Of a stretch of 64,000 nt of DNA, positions 54,363 through 62,458 are shown one piece after another. The DNA is taken from positions 26,956 to 90,955 of the forward strand of contig NZ_AUIT01000007.1 in the NCBI RefSeq assembly GCF_000423845.1. Direction: 5' to 3'. Source of the stretch: Thermodesulfobacterium hveragerdense DSM 12571 (lineage in GTDB: Bacteria > Desulfobacterota > Thermodesulfobacteria > Thermodesulfobacteriales > Thermodesulfobacteriaceae). Under the pieces are notes generated by a model. That model saw nothing but the letters and a program-made list of their open reading frames with translations. It did no database searches and was not told where the DNA came from. Within the stretch, counting starts at the first letter, position 1. Each line of letters begins with the position of its first letter. A program made the translations under genes and the position numbers.

Positions 54363-55088
54363 TTACCATAAGTTTTCTTCCGAAAGAAGAACGTCTCGAA
54401 TGTAAATTATTCCCTTTTCTAAAAGTTTTTCTTCAGGAAGTTCAAGGTCTGCCTTAGAAAAACCTGTTACCTCAGCCTTTTTTATCATCTCTTTTAATTC
54501 AGGCAAATTATAAGAAAACAAAAATATAAGTTCAAGGACATCGGCGTTTAAAGGAGTGTCTATAAATTTCTGTCTTTTTGAAACCACTTCAGCCCAAAGG
54601 TCATTATAGTATAGATACTCCTCTAATCCTTGCTCTTTAAGATAATCCACAATCTTGATAACCTTGGGTTCGTAGTGACCTTTACAATGGGTTTCTCTAA
54701 TGATTTTAAAGATTTCCTGCTTTTCTCCTTTTTGGTCTTTCCTGATGTATCTTGCTAAAGGATAGAGCCTGCAAGAAGCAGGCCTATCCTGATAAACCTT
54801 ACACCCCTCCTTTTCATCTAAAAAAGGACATGACATCGAATAGGGATCCATGTTAACAGAAATAACCGGAAGCTGGGTCACCTCACCTATGTATGCCTCT
54901 CCAAACTTTTCTACAAACTCCTCAACAGAAAGGTTCAAAGCCTTTCTTAACCTTAAAAAATCATAAGGGGTAAGCACAAGTTTTACGTCATAGCAACAGC
55001 GGTTAAAACATATAATCCCTTTATAACAGGCAAACTTTATCTGGTCTTCAAGGGTAGAATCCTTGGGGTCAAAAATAAACTGGTGCAT
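54363..55088 (-). CDS. YkgJ family cysteine-cluster protein
   Basis: 241 residues. Cys ligands appear in FACYKGIICFNRCCYDVKLVLTPYDFLRLRKAL and further in MSCPFLDEKEGCKVYQDRPASCRLYPLAR. This is the YkgJ zinc/iron-chelating family, with an unknown role, maybe post-translational modification. The stop of the FBPase overlaps its start by one base. It separates the FBPase from the ExbD/TonB genes. Confidence 0.82.
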   Translation of the reverse strand: MHQFIFDPKDSTLEDQIKFACYKGIICFNRCCYDVKLVLTPYDFLRLRKALNLSVEEFVEKFGEAYIGEVTQLPVISVNMDPYSMSCPFLDEKEGCKVYQDRPASCRLYPLARYIRKDQKGEKQEIFKIIRETHCKGHYEPKVIKIVDYLKEQGLEEYLYYNDLWAEVVSKRQKFIDTPLNADVLELIFLFSYNLPELKEMIKKAEVTGFSKADLELPEEKLLEKGIIYIRDVLLSEENLW

Positions 55089-56227
55089 TATTCTGCTATT
55101 TCTCCTTCAGAAGAAAATTTAGGTCTTTCTGTTTCTACCAGCTTAAACCTATCTTTTAGCTTTTCGAGCACCTTAGGAAGGGTGGTATATTCCATCTCTT
55201 CAGGAGGAAGTCTGTGAGGTTCAAAAATTCCTTGACGCCTTAGAATATCTGACATCTTGTTACATTCTTCTCTTGCGTGATCAAAGGCTGGGTCATCAAA
55301 CAAGTCAGATGGTCCGATCAAATACCCATCTGCTATCTGATAACCCGCTGCTATCACACGAGGAGGCCCATCAAACCTGGTGGGTTTAGCATTTTTAAAA
55401 GCAACTGGCATAAGAGGACCGGTATGAGACCCTCTCATCCATCCCTCTACCAGCCAAGGCCTTGCAAAAGGTTCTAAAACCTCACCTACCGCTGGAAAAC
55501 CGCTCTGTGCTCTAACGATAAGCACTGGGTCGTCTTTTCCCACATACCTTCCTGCCATAAAAGAAAGTTTCTGAGTAGAAGCAGCGGCTGCTATCTCTCC
55601 GTCAGATTTTCTGTAGACAGCCCTTACCACATATCTGCTGGTAGCACCTATAAAAACCAAAAGGTCATAAAGCTCTTCAGGTGTTTTTAGTTGAATTCCC
55701 ATACCCGTATAGGCATCCATCACGTCGAAAATAAAACCTTCATGCATAGAAGGGTCTATGACAAGCCCTGCGGTGTTCATAGGATCAGCAAACATTTCAT
55801 AAAGGGGTAAGTTCCAGGCACTGGGAGAGGTTTTATCTGCAAAGAACACGACAACAGGTTCACTTTTTCTTTCTACAAACTCCATCTCTGCTATCCCTGG
55901 TCCCATTCCCTTAACATTACCTGAAAAAGCCTCAGCCAAAAGGTCTTGTCCTGCTCCATACATCTTTAATTTTTTAGCAACCTCTGTCCCTTCCTTAAAG
56001 GCATTCCATGCAAGCTCATGTACCTCTGAAGAATCAACCCCTTTAGTATGGGTCATGACTAAAGCTATATCATCTCCACAAACCAAAACAGAAAGGTCTC
56101 TGATTATCCCTTTATCTTTTCCCTCTTCAGCTACTTCCCTAACCTTGGCAAGCACATCTTTATGGACAGAAGAATGACCTACAAACCCACCGATATCAGC
56201 TTTTATAACCGATAATGTAAGCTTCAT
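55088..56227 (-). CDS. Bifunctional fructose-1,6-bisphosphate aldolase/phosphatase (class V)
   Basis: 379 residues, the archaeal-type FBPA/P found in thermophiles. The opening LSVIKADIGGFVGHSSVHKDV and later PFARPWLVEGWMRGSHTGPLMPV, plus PTRFDGPPRVIAAGYQIADGYLIGP, are family hallmarks with metal-binding Asp and His. It condenses triose phosphates and dephosphorylates FBP in gluconeogenesis, without a separate aldolase. AAAGGAGGCTGAT precedes the ATG. A strong promoter (TTTACA-17-TATAAT) lies upstream. Confidence 0.94.
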   Translation of the reverse strand: MKLTLSVIKADIGGFVGHSSVHKDVLAKVREVAEEGKDKGIIRDLSVLVCGDDIALVMTHTKGVDSSEVHELAWNAFKEGTEVAKKLKMYGAGQDLLAEAFSGNVKGMGPGIAEMEFVERKSEPVVVFFADKTSPSAWNLPLYEMFADPMNTAGLVIDPSMHEGFIFDVMDAYTGMGIQLKTPEELYDLLVFIGATSRYVVRAVYRKSDGEIAAAASTQKLSFMAGRYVGKDDPVLIVRAQSGFPAVGEVLEPFARPWLVEGWMRGSHTGPLMPVAFKNAKPTRFDGPPRVIAAGYQIADGYLIGPSDLFDDPAFDHAREECNKMSDILRRQGIFEPHRLPPEEMEYTTLPKVLEKLKDRFKLVETERPKFSSEGEIAE

Positions 56228-56287
56228 ATCAGCCTCCTTTACAAATTTTAATTTTTACCGAAAATAAATAAAATAAGACTTGAATGA

Positions 56288-56316
56288 ATTATAGCACATA
56301 CTTATAAAAATGTAAA
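56288..56316 (-). promoter_or_regulatory. Near-consensus sigma-70 promoter for the FBPase operon
   Basis: On the minus strand TTTACA (56311-56316), a 17-base spacer and TATAAT (56288-56293). It leaves a leader of about 55 bases to the FBPase start. It lies just before the divergent FlhB-like gene start at 56322. Confidence 0.7.
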
Positions 56317-56321
56317 CCAAA

Positions 56322-56618
56322 ATGGAAGACTCAAACAAAGAAAAAACAGCAGTAGCCCTTAAATACGAACCAGGAGATGAGGCTCCTAAGGTAATAGCCA
56401 AAGGAAAGGGATATCTTGCTGACCTTATACTCGAGATAGCTAAAAAACATAACATCCCTATCAAAAAAGACTCTAAACTCGTACAACAACTGTATAAAAT
56501 CGAATTGGAAAAACCTATACCTCCAGAACTTTATCAAACAGTAGCCGCTTTATTAGCCTGGGCATATAATTTAAATCAAAAATTAAAAGACAAATTTATC
56601 AAAAATTTTTCAAAATAA
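56322..56618 (+). CDS. FlhB C-terminal-domain-like small protein (FhlB/YlqH-like)
   Basis: 98 residues. [73 protein letters not shown] matches the soluble cytoplasmic domain of FlhB, the flagellar export switch, without membrane helices or the NPTH self-cleavage site. Such short homologues can partly substitute for FlhB processing. The gene stands away from the flagellar genes at the left edge and has no clear Shine-Dalgarno. Confidence 0.8.
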   Translation: MEDSNKEKTAVALKYEPGDEAPKVIAKGKGYLADLILEIAKKHNIPIKKDSKLVQQLYKIELEKPIPPELYQTVAALLAWAYNLNQKLKDKFIKNFSK

Positions 56619-56622
56619 AGTC

Positions 56623-56650
56623 TTGTCAATTTAAAAAAATTCGTTATAAC
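56623..56650 (+). promoter_or_regulatory. Sigma-70 promoter for gcvH-like-fabD
   Basis: TTGTCA (56623-56628), a 16-base spacer and TATAAC (56645-56650), 35 bases before the GcvH-like start; CGGAGG is the ribosome-binding site near 56671. Confidence 0.55.
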
Positions 56651-56684
56651 ACTCTTTTAATTACAATCTCACGGAGGTTTTTTT

Positions 56685-57116
56685 ATGTTTAAGGTCCCTG
56701 AAGATAGATTGTATACCGAAGGACATCTCTGGGTGAAAAAAAAGAAGAAAAAAATCGTAAGAGTAGGTATAACCGAGTATTTTATCTTAAAAAGTATGGA
56801 GATAATAGATATTGACCTTCCTGAAGAGGAAGAAGAGTTTGAAAAAGATGAAATCTTTGGAAGTATCGAAACCATAGAGCAAGTTTTCGACCTTCTAATG
56901 CCTGTTTCTGGTAAAATAGTAAAAGTTAACGAAAAAGTTTTAGAAGATATAGAAATCCTTAACGAGGACCCTCTTGATGAAGGATGGCTTATAGAAATAG
57001 AGATGACAAACCCTGCTGAACTTGAAGAACTTTTACCTCCAGAGGATTACGAGCTTCGTTTTGAAGATTTAGAAGAAATGGGACCAGAAAAATTTTTGGA
57101 GGAGGAAGAAGAATGA
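56685..57116 (+). CDS. GcvH-like protein lacking the lipoyl lysine
   Basis: 143 residues. The lipoyl-domain fold of GcvH is recognisable: LYTEGHLWVKK, IVRVGITEYFI, GSIETIE and LMPVSGKIVKVNEKV, then EDPLDEGWLIEIEM. In GcvH the lipoyl-lysine sits in the ESVKA position; here that residue is Glu65 (IETIEQV), so lipoylation there cannot occur. An acidic tail ends the protein. It is not next to gcvT or gcvP; fabD starts in its last bases (ATGA). The protein may be a structural or binding variant rather than a lipoyl carrier. Confidence 0.72.
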   Translation: MFKVPEDRLYTEGHLWVKKKKKKIVRVGITEYFILKSMEIIDIDLPEEEEEFEKDEIFGSIETIEQVFDLLMPVSGKIVKVNEKVLEDIEILNEDPLDEGWLIEIEMTNPAELEELLPPEDYELRFEDLEEMGPEKFLEEEEE

Positions 57117-58057
57117 TTGCCTGTGTTTTCCCAGGACAAGGCTCTCAGTATATAGGAATGGGAAAAGAATTTTTTGAACACTTTGGATACGTAAAAGACC
57201 TTTTTATTAAAAGCGAAGAAGTCACCGGTCTTCCTGTAAGAAAATTATGTTTTGAAGGACCTATGGAAGAGCTTACCCAAACAGAAAACCTTCAAGTTTG
57301 CCTTACGGTGGTTAACATAGCTTGTTTTAATGTGCTTTTAAATGAAGTTTTAAATGGAAATAAGAGTCTGATTTCTTTTGTAGCCGGGCATAGTCTGGGT
57401 GAATACAGCGCACTTTTTGCAGCTGAAGTTTTATCCTTGGAAGAGGTTCTTTCAGCTGTCAAACTAAGAGGTAAGGTTATGCAAGAAGCCGCTGAAAAGA
57501 ATCCTTCTGGGATGTATGCCATCATCGGAATTAGCAAAGACGAGTTAGAAAAAATTATTCAACAGGTCAACGGGTTGATAGTCATTGCCAATTTTAACTC
57601 TCCTAAGCAATTGGTGGTAAGTGGAGAAGTTTCTGCTTTAGAAGAATTAGCGAAAAAAGTCAAAGAATTAGGGGCTAAGGCTGTTAAACTTAAAGTAAAT
57701 GCTGGTTTTCATAGTCCTTTTATGAAAGAAGCAGAGGATAAACTTGCCTCCTATTTAGAATCTCTTTCCTGGAAAGACCCCAAAATACCTGTAGTAACCA
57801 ATGTTTCTGGCAGAGCTGAAACCGAGGGGAAAAAACTTAAAGAACTTATAAAATCTCAGATTACTTCTTCTGTTCAATGGACAGACTGTGTTCAGTTTAT
57901 GTATCAACAAGAAGTAAAAACTTTTATAGAGGTAGGGCCTAAAAAGGTTCTGTGTGGTCTTATAGCCCAAACCTTAGAAAATCAAGCTTTTAGCTGTTTT
58001 AATCTGGAAAATTTAGAAACTTTACAAGCCTTAAAAATGGGTTTACAAAATGCTTAA
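57113..58057 (+). CDS. fabD: Malonyl-CoA:ACP transacylase (FabD)
   Basis: 314 residues. Catalytic Ser is in VAGHSLGEYSAL, the active His in VNAGFHSPFM, and VFPGQGSQYIGMGK begins the protein. It loads malonyl groups onto acyl-carrier protein for fatty-acid synthesis. The C-terminal QWTDCVQFM, EVGPKKVLCGLI are standard. It overlaps the GcvH-like gene, and is followed, after a 75-base gap with a promoter, by the oxidoreductase operon. Confidence 0.95.
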   Translation: MIACVFPGQGSQYIGMGKEFFEHFGYVKDLFIKSEEVTGLPVRKLCFEGPMEELTQTENLQVCLTVVNIACFNVLLNEVLNGNKSLISFVAGHSLGEYSALFAAEVLSLEEVLSAVKLRGKVMQEAAEKNPSGMYAIIGISKDELEKIIQQVNGLIVIANFNSPKQLVVSGEVSALEELAKKVKELGAKAVKLKVNAGFHSPFMKEAEDKLASYLESLSWKDPKIPVVTNVSGRAETEGKKLKELIKSQITSSVQWTDCVQFMYQQEVKTFIEVGPKKVLCGLIAQTLENQAFSCFNLENLETLQALKMGLQNA

Positions 58058-58077
58058 TTAGATTATATTTAAAATCT

Positions 58078-58105
58078 TTGTATGTGGCTAAGAGATAAGT
58101 ATAAA
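58078..58105 (+). promoter_or_regulatory. Candidate promoter for the 2-oxoacid oxidoreductase operon
   Basis: TTGTAT (58078-58083), a 16-base spacer and TATAAA (58100-58105), in the gap after fabD and about 28 bases before the ferredoxin-subunit start. Confidence 0.5.
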
Positions 58106-58132
58106 AGTAAATCTTAATTAGGAGGTACGGAG

Positions 58133-58342
58133 ATTTTTAAGATAAAAATCGACGAAAACAGATGTAAAGCCTGTGGTTTGTGTATACATTTTTGTCCTAA
58201 GCAAGTTTTAGACTTTTCTGAAAAAAGAAACCTTCAGGGTTATAAGGTTGTTTATGCTAAAAACCCTGAAGCCTGCACCATGTGCGGGGTTTGTTATCTT
58301 GTCTGTCCGGATATAGTATTTACCAGAGAGGATAAAAAATGA
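58133..58342 (+). CDS. 2-oxoacid:ferredoxin oxidoreductase delta subunit, 2x4Fe-4S ferredoxin, with apparent ATT start
   Basis: 69 residues from ATT 58133 to TGA 58340-58342. The two cluster motifs are CKACGLCIHFCPKQVL and CTMCGVCYLVCPDIVF. The frame is bounded by an in-frame TAA at 58115 and holds no ATG, GTG or TTG before the first Cys. A textbook GGAGG (58121-58125) is seven bases before ATT, so AUU initiation is the best reading; an assembly error in one base is the alternative. The alpha subunit starts inside its stop (ATGA). Confidence 0.82.
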   Translation: MFKIKIDENRCKACGLCIHFCPKQVLDFSEKRNLQGYKVVYAKNPEACTMCGVCYLVCPDIVFTREDKK

Positions 58343-59424
58343 AAAAGGATAAAAAAATCTTAGCCAAAGGTGTTGAGGCTATCGTTTTTGGAGCTTTAGA
58401 AGCAGAATGTAAATGTTATTTTGGTTACCCGATAACCCCTCAAAACGACATCCCAGAGCTTATGTCAAGAGAACTACCTAAGAGAGGTGGAGTGTTTTTA
58501 CAGGCTGAAAGTGAGCTTGCAGCCATCAACATGATACTTGGTGCCTGTGCTACCGGGGCCAGGGCAATGACCAGTTCTTCAAGTCCTGGTATTTCCCTTA
58601 TGTGCGAATCTTTTTCTTACTTGGCTGCTCTTGAGTTTCCAGCGGTAGTTGTCAACGTAATGAGAGGGGGACCTGGTTTAGGAGGAATTGAAACCTCTCA
58701 AGGAGACTACTTTCAAGCTACTAAAGGCTCTGGCCATGGTGATTTCAGGTTTTTGGTGTTAGCCCCTTCTAACGCTCAAGAAGCTTATGAACTTACGGCT
58801 AAGGCCTTTGAACTTGCAGAAAAATATAGAAACCCTGTCATGGTCCTTTTAGATGCTATTTTAGGACAGATGAAAGAGCCCCTTGTCTTAAAAAAATTAA
58901 AAATAAAAAAATATCCACCAGAAACTTGGGCTTTAACCGGGGCCAAAGGCAGAAATAGTAGGTTTTTTAGAAGCCTTTTTTTAGATGCTGAAGAACTTAA
59001 GCAACATAACTTAAAGCTGATGAAAAAATACCAAAGCATGCAAAAAGAAATAAGATATGAGGCAAAAATTGAAGAAGGAGATATGGTTTTAGTCGTTGCC
59101 TTTGGTTCTATGGCAAGATTGGCTAATGAGGCTATCGAGGATCTTAGGAATAAAGGTTATCAGGTAGGATATTTTAGGCCTATTACTTTATATCCTTTCC
59201 CTTATAAACCTCTGAAAGAAATCGTAACCCAGGCTAAAAAACCTTTGAAAATTTTAGTACCTGAACAAAACTGTGGGCAGATGGTTGAGGATGTGAAACT
59301 AGCGGTAGAAGGAAAAGCAGAGGTAATTTCTTTACCTTATCCTCCGAGTGTAGTTCCTTTTCCAGAAGACCTTAAAAAGGAGATTAAAAAATGTCTAAAC
59401 CTTTCCAAGTCCCGAAAAGTTTAA
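58339..59424 (+). CDS. vorB: 2-oxoacid:ferredoxin oxidoreductase alpha subunit (VorB/KorA type)
   Basis: 361 residues. YFGYPITPQNDIPELMSRELPKRGG, LQAESELAAINMILGA, MTSSSSPGISLMCESFSYLAALEFP and RGGPGLGGIETSQGDYFQATKGSGHGDFR are the pattern of the VorB-like alpha subunit. It binds the substrate-side pyrimidine region of TPP in the heterotetrameric enzyme with delta, beta and gamma. Branched 2-oxoacids or 2-oxoglutarate are possible substrates. It overlaps the beta gene by 34 bases. Confidence 0.88.
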   Translation: MKKDKKILAKGVEAIVFGALEAECKCYFGYPITPQNDIPELMSRELPKRGGVFLQAESELAAINMILGACATGARAMTSSSSPGISLMCESFSYLAALEFPAVVVNVMRGGPGLGGIETSQGDYFQATKGSGHGDFRFLVLAPSNAQEAYELTAKAFELAEKYRNPVMVLLDAILGQMKEPLVLKKLKIKKYPPETWALTGAKGRNSRFFRSLFLDAEELKQHNLKLMKKYQSMQKEIRYEAKIEEGDMVLVVAFGSMARLANEAIEDLRNKGYQVGYFRPITLYPFPYKPLKEIVTQAKKPLKILVPEQNCGQMVEDVKLAVEGKAEVISLPYPPSVVPFPEDLKKEIKKCLNLSKSRKV

Positions 59425-60149
59425 AGAAAAACCCTTTTCATTATTGCCCTGGTTGTCAACATGGCGTAGCTCATAGATTGGTATGTGAGGTAATAGACGA
59501 ATTAGGTATTCAAGATAAAAGTCTTGCTATTTCTTCTATAGGATGTTCTGTTTTTCTCTATTTTTATATAGATGTAGACATGACAGAAGCACCTCATGGA
59601 AGAGCCTGTGCTGCAGCTACAGGAGCCAAAAGAGCAAGACCAGATTTGATGGTTTTTACCTATCAGGGAGACGGAGATTTTGCGGCCATAGGTTTTAATG
59701 AAAGTTTTCAAGCAGCAGCAAGAGGAGAAAAAATCACCTCTATTATGATAAACAATAATATTTATGGAATGACCGGAGGGCAAGCCTCTCCTACCACCCT
59801 CCCTGGACAAAAGACCACTACCACCCCTGCAGGAAGGGATCCAGAAACCTTTGGTTATCCTCCTAAGATAGCTGAGATTCTGGCTACTCTTGAAGGGGTT
59901 GCCTATTCAGCCAGAGTAGCCCTAAACTCTCCTAAAAGGATTGTAGAAGCTAAAAAAGCGATTAAGAATGCCTTTTTAGCCCAGATAAAGAATTTAGGGT
60001 TTGGGTTTGTAGAAATTCTTTCTACTTGTCCTATCAACTGGAAGATGGACCCTGTATCTGCAGTTAAAGCCGTAGACAAAGTTATCGAATATTTTCCTTT
60101 AGGAATATTTAAAGATAAAGTCACTCCCTTTTTAAAAAATCTAAAATAA
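59391..60149 (+). CDS. 2-oxoacid:ferredoxin oxidoreductase beta subunit (TPP-binding)
   Basis: 252 residues. CPGCQHGVAHRLVCE opens it, and the TPP/Mg motif GDGDFAAIGFNE... ends in INNNIYGMTGGQASPT. It converts a 2-oxoacid and CoA to acyl-CoA with reduced ferredoxin. The C-terminal SPKRIVEAKKAIKNAFLAQ fits the family. Together with the alpha, gamma and delta genes it makes a complete operon. Substrate is not certain; branched-chain 2-oxoacids or 2-oxoglutarate. Confidence 0.88.
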   Translation: MSKPFQVPKSLKKNPFHYCPGCQHGVAHRLVCEVIDELGIQDKSLAISSIGCSVFLYFYIDVDMTEAPHGRACAAATGAKRARPDLMVFTYQGDGDFAAIGFNESFQAAARGEKITSIMINNNIYGMTGGQASPTTLPGQKTTTTPAGRDPETFGYPPKIAEILATLEGVAYSARVALNSPKRIVEAKKAIKNAFLAQIKNLGFGFVEILSTCPINWKMDPVSAVKAVDKVIEYFPLGIFKDKVTPFLKNLK

Positions 60150-60161
60150 GGAGAGAAGACC

Positions 60162-60734
60162 TTGAGGTTAGAACTTATCATCGCAGGTTTTGGAGGACAG
60201 GGAGTTCTTTTTACAGGAAATTTAATCGCTCAAGCCTCTATGCTTGCTGATTATCATGTAACCTACTTACCGGTTTATGGGCCTGAAATGAGAGGAGGTA
60301 CATGTAATTGTACCGTAGTTATCTCGAAAAAAACTATCGCCTCTCCCTTAGTTCTTAATCCTTCGTTTTTGATCATACTTAATCTTCCCTCTTTTCTTAA
60401 GTTTCTCCCAAGACTCAAAAACAAAGGTAAGGCTATTATCAATTCAGACTTGGTAAAACCTGAAGAAATAGACAACTTAGAAGTCTTACAAAAAAAGCAT
60501 AAACTCTACTTTGTGCCAGTAAACTCTTTAGCTGAAAGTTTAGGGAAACCGATGTTAGCTAACATCTGTGCTTTAGGGGCCTTTTATAAGATTTCTAAAA
60601 TCTTTTCAAAACAAAATTTTGAAGAAGCTCTAAAATATATGCTTGGAGAAAGTAAAGCTCATCTTATCGAGCCCAACTTAAAAGCCTTTGAGCTGGGTTC
60701 AAAGTATATAGAGGAACACTACCAAATTAGATGA
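60162..60734 (+). CDS. 2-oxoacid:ferredoxin oxidoreductase gamma subunit
   Basis: 190 residues from TTG 60162 with AAGGAGAG upstream. The gamma-fold opening is IIAGFGGQGVLFTGNLIAQASMLADYHVTYLPVYGPEMRGGTCNCTVVIS, and the rest follows the family to LEPNLKAFELG-like ends. It completes the delta-alpha-beta-gamma set. It overlaps dtd by four bases. Confidence 0.9.
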   Translation: MRLELIIAGFGGQGVLFTGNLIAQASMLADYHVTYLPVYGPEMRGGTCNCTVVISKKTIASPLVLNPSFLIILNLPSFLKFLPRLKNKGKAIINSDLVKPEEIDNLEVLQKKHKLYFVPVNSLAESLGKPMLANICALGAFYKISKIFSKQNFEEALKYMLGESKAHLIEPNLKAFELGSKYIEEHYQIR

Positions 60735-61183
60735 AGGCTGTTGTCCAACGGGTTAAAGAAGCTTTTGTTTCTGTAGAAGGAGAAATTATCTCTCAAATCA
60801 ACCAAGGGCTCTTAGTATTAGCCTGTGTAGAAAAAGGGGATGATGAAAAAACCGTTGACTGGATAGCAGATAAAATCGTCAATCTAAGGATTTTCCCAGA
60901 CCCTGAAGGTAAGTTTAATCTCAGTTTAAAAGACATAAACGGTGAAGTATTATTGGTTTCAAACTTTACGATATGCGGACAACTTAAAAAAGGTTCACGA
61001 CCTTCTTTTCACTTAGCAGAAGACCCAACCCAAGCTGAAGCCATCCTAAAGAGTTTAGCTGAAAAAATCAAACAAAAAGGTATAAACGTAAAGGAAGGGG
61101 TGTTTAAAGCCTACATGGAAATTGCCTTAATCAACGATGGCCCTGTTACCATAATCTTAGAAAAATCTAAACCAAAATCTTAA
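60731..61183 (+). CDS. dtd: D-aminoacyl-tRNA deacylase (Dtd)
   Basis: 150 residues. MKAVVQRVKEAFVSVEGEIISQINQGLLVLA opens it, and SNFTICGQLKKGSRPSFHLAEDP carries the conserved xQ motif region; the C-terminal GVFKAYMEIALINDGPVTIILE is the Gly-cisPro-like segment. It removes D-amino acids from mischarged tRNA. It is cotranscribed with the oxidoreductase genes. Confidence 0.96.
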   Translation: MKAVVQRVKEAFVSVEGEIISQINQGLLVLACVEKGDDEKTVDWIADKIVNLRIFPDPEGKFNLSLKDINGEVLLVSNFTICGQLKKGSRPSFHLAEDPTQAEAILKSLAEKIKQKGINVKEGVFKAYMEIALINDGPVTIILEKSKPKS

Positions 61184-61337
61184 GTTTTATTAACCACATC
61201 TAATCCACTTTAACTTTTGAAGTATAGTTCTAATTTTTACACCTAAATTGATTAAAAATTTTATAAACATCTTGATATCATACAATCAAATGCTAAAATG
61301 ATAGTATAATCATAAAATCAACACAAAAATAAAAGAA

Positions 61338-62041
61338 ATGAAATTTTATATAATTACCTCACATTTAAAAGCCCAGATTGAGGTAAATCAAAAGATCGTT
61401 GACAGGTATTTTGGGTACATTTTACTTTCATTAACAGGTATCCCCATAGGGATATTTTTAGGTAATACTTTTTCTAACTTTACCATAACCTTTTTAATAT
61501 GTTTTATTTCCATCTTATTAAGTATTTTTTTATTCTCAAAACGAAATATATTAGCAAACATAAAAAATATACGTGAACATGGGTTTTTAGGAGAAAATCA
61601 ATTAAAGGATTATCTTTTAAAAAACTTTAATGACGATTACACTGCATTTTTGGAGTTCCGTTAAACCATTTAGGAGATATCGATTGTTTTCTGGTAGGCC
61701 CCAAAGGTGCATTTATCATAGAAGCTAAAAATCATAAAGGATTTATCAGATATACCGAAGGAGGCTGGGATCATATTAAAATTGGAAGGAAAGGAACAGC
61801 CTACCGAGGGAATATAGGTAACATTTCAGCTCAGATTTCCAAACAGCTCAATCACTTAAAACACGAAGTCCCAACTTTGTCAAACGTATACATTCATAAA
61901 ATTATCTGTTTTACCAATCCTGAGGCAGAACTGATAGTTGAAAAAGAACCCAAAAATTTAACAGTATGCAAATTGGAAAATCTTAAGGACTGCATATTAA
62001 ACAGTAAAGGTCATTTGAAAGAAAACGAGGTTAAAAAATAG
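61338..62041 (+). pseudogene. Membrane-anchored NERD domain protein, frameshifted
   Basis: The first frame (61338-61664) has two hydrophobic segments (about residues 25-43 and 48-67) and the NERD start HGFLGENQLKDYLLKNF, then stops. The next frame from about 61652 continues with LGDIDCFLVGPKGAFIIEAKNHKG, the nuclease-related core (D...EAKN, PD-(D/E)XK-like), to TAG 62039-62041. Adding one T to the T5 run at 61647-61651 joins both to a 234-residue protein. Either the gene is broken, the sequence has an error, or ribosomes slip. Confidence 0.78.
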
Positions 62042-62209
62042 TTGACGAGATAAAAATTACTGTGAAATAGAAAAGTAAAAACGGCAAGAGGTAGTGTTTA
62101 TTTAATTATATTTACCCGTGTGGGGTAAGAAGTCCCATCCTAAAATTAGCTATTTTTTCTTTAAACCCTGAAAACCTCTATAAACCTCTCTATTTTTGTT
62201 TATTAATAG
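62042..62209. other. Intergenic gap after the NERD gene
   Basis: About 170 AT-rich bases with no ORF, promoter or hairpin that I could support. Confidence 0.4.
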
Positions 62210-62434
62210 CTAATTACATTTTTCTTCATATTGAGCGCAAACTTTATAAAGTGCACATATTTGCCTGTCAGGAAAAACAGGATCTGGACGACAATCTCTT
62301 CTTTCTTCCCATTTAACACATACTTTTTCACACTTTTTGCTGTTAGAACCACTGGTTTTGTTGGACTGATTGTCCTCTGCCCAACCAAAGTTACTTACTA
62401 AAACAAAAGAAAGGATAAACAAAAACTTTTTCAT
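62210..62434 (-). CDS. Small Cys-rich secreted protein
   Basis: 74 residues. A Sec signal peptide (KKFLFILSFVLVSNFGWA, cleavage after residue 19) precedes a hydrophilic mature part of about 55 residues with six Cys (in KKCEKVCVKW, RDCRPDP, ICALYKVC, EEKC). The Cys spacing suggests disulfides in the periplasm or outside. I know no matching family. It is downstream of the DUF2330-like gene, with a 24-base gap. Confidence 0.6.
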   Translation of the reverse strand: MKKFLFILSFVLVSNFGWAEDNQSNKTSGSNSKKCEKVCVKWEERRDCRPDPVFPDRQICALYKVCAQYEEKCN

Positions 62435-62458
62435 AGCTCGCCTCCTGCAACTTTATTA

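Noticed and set aside
61184..61337. Possible promoter (TATAAT about 61305) before the NERD gene
   Set aside because: A convincing -35 hexamer at 16-18 bases was not found; the gap is AT-rich enough for chance matches.
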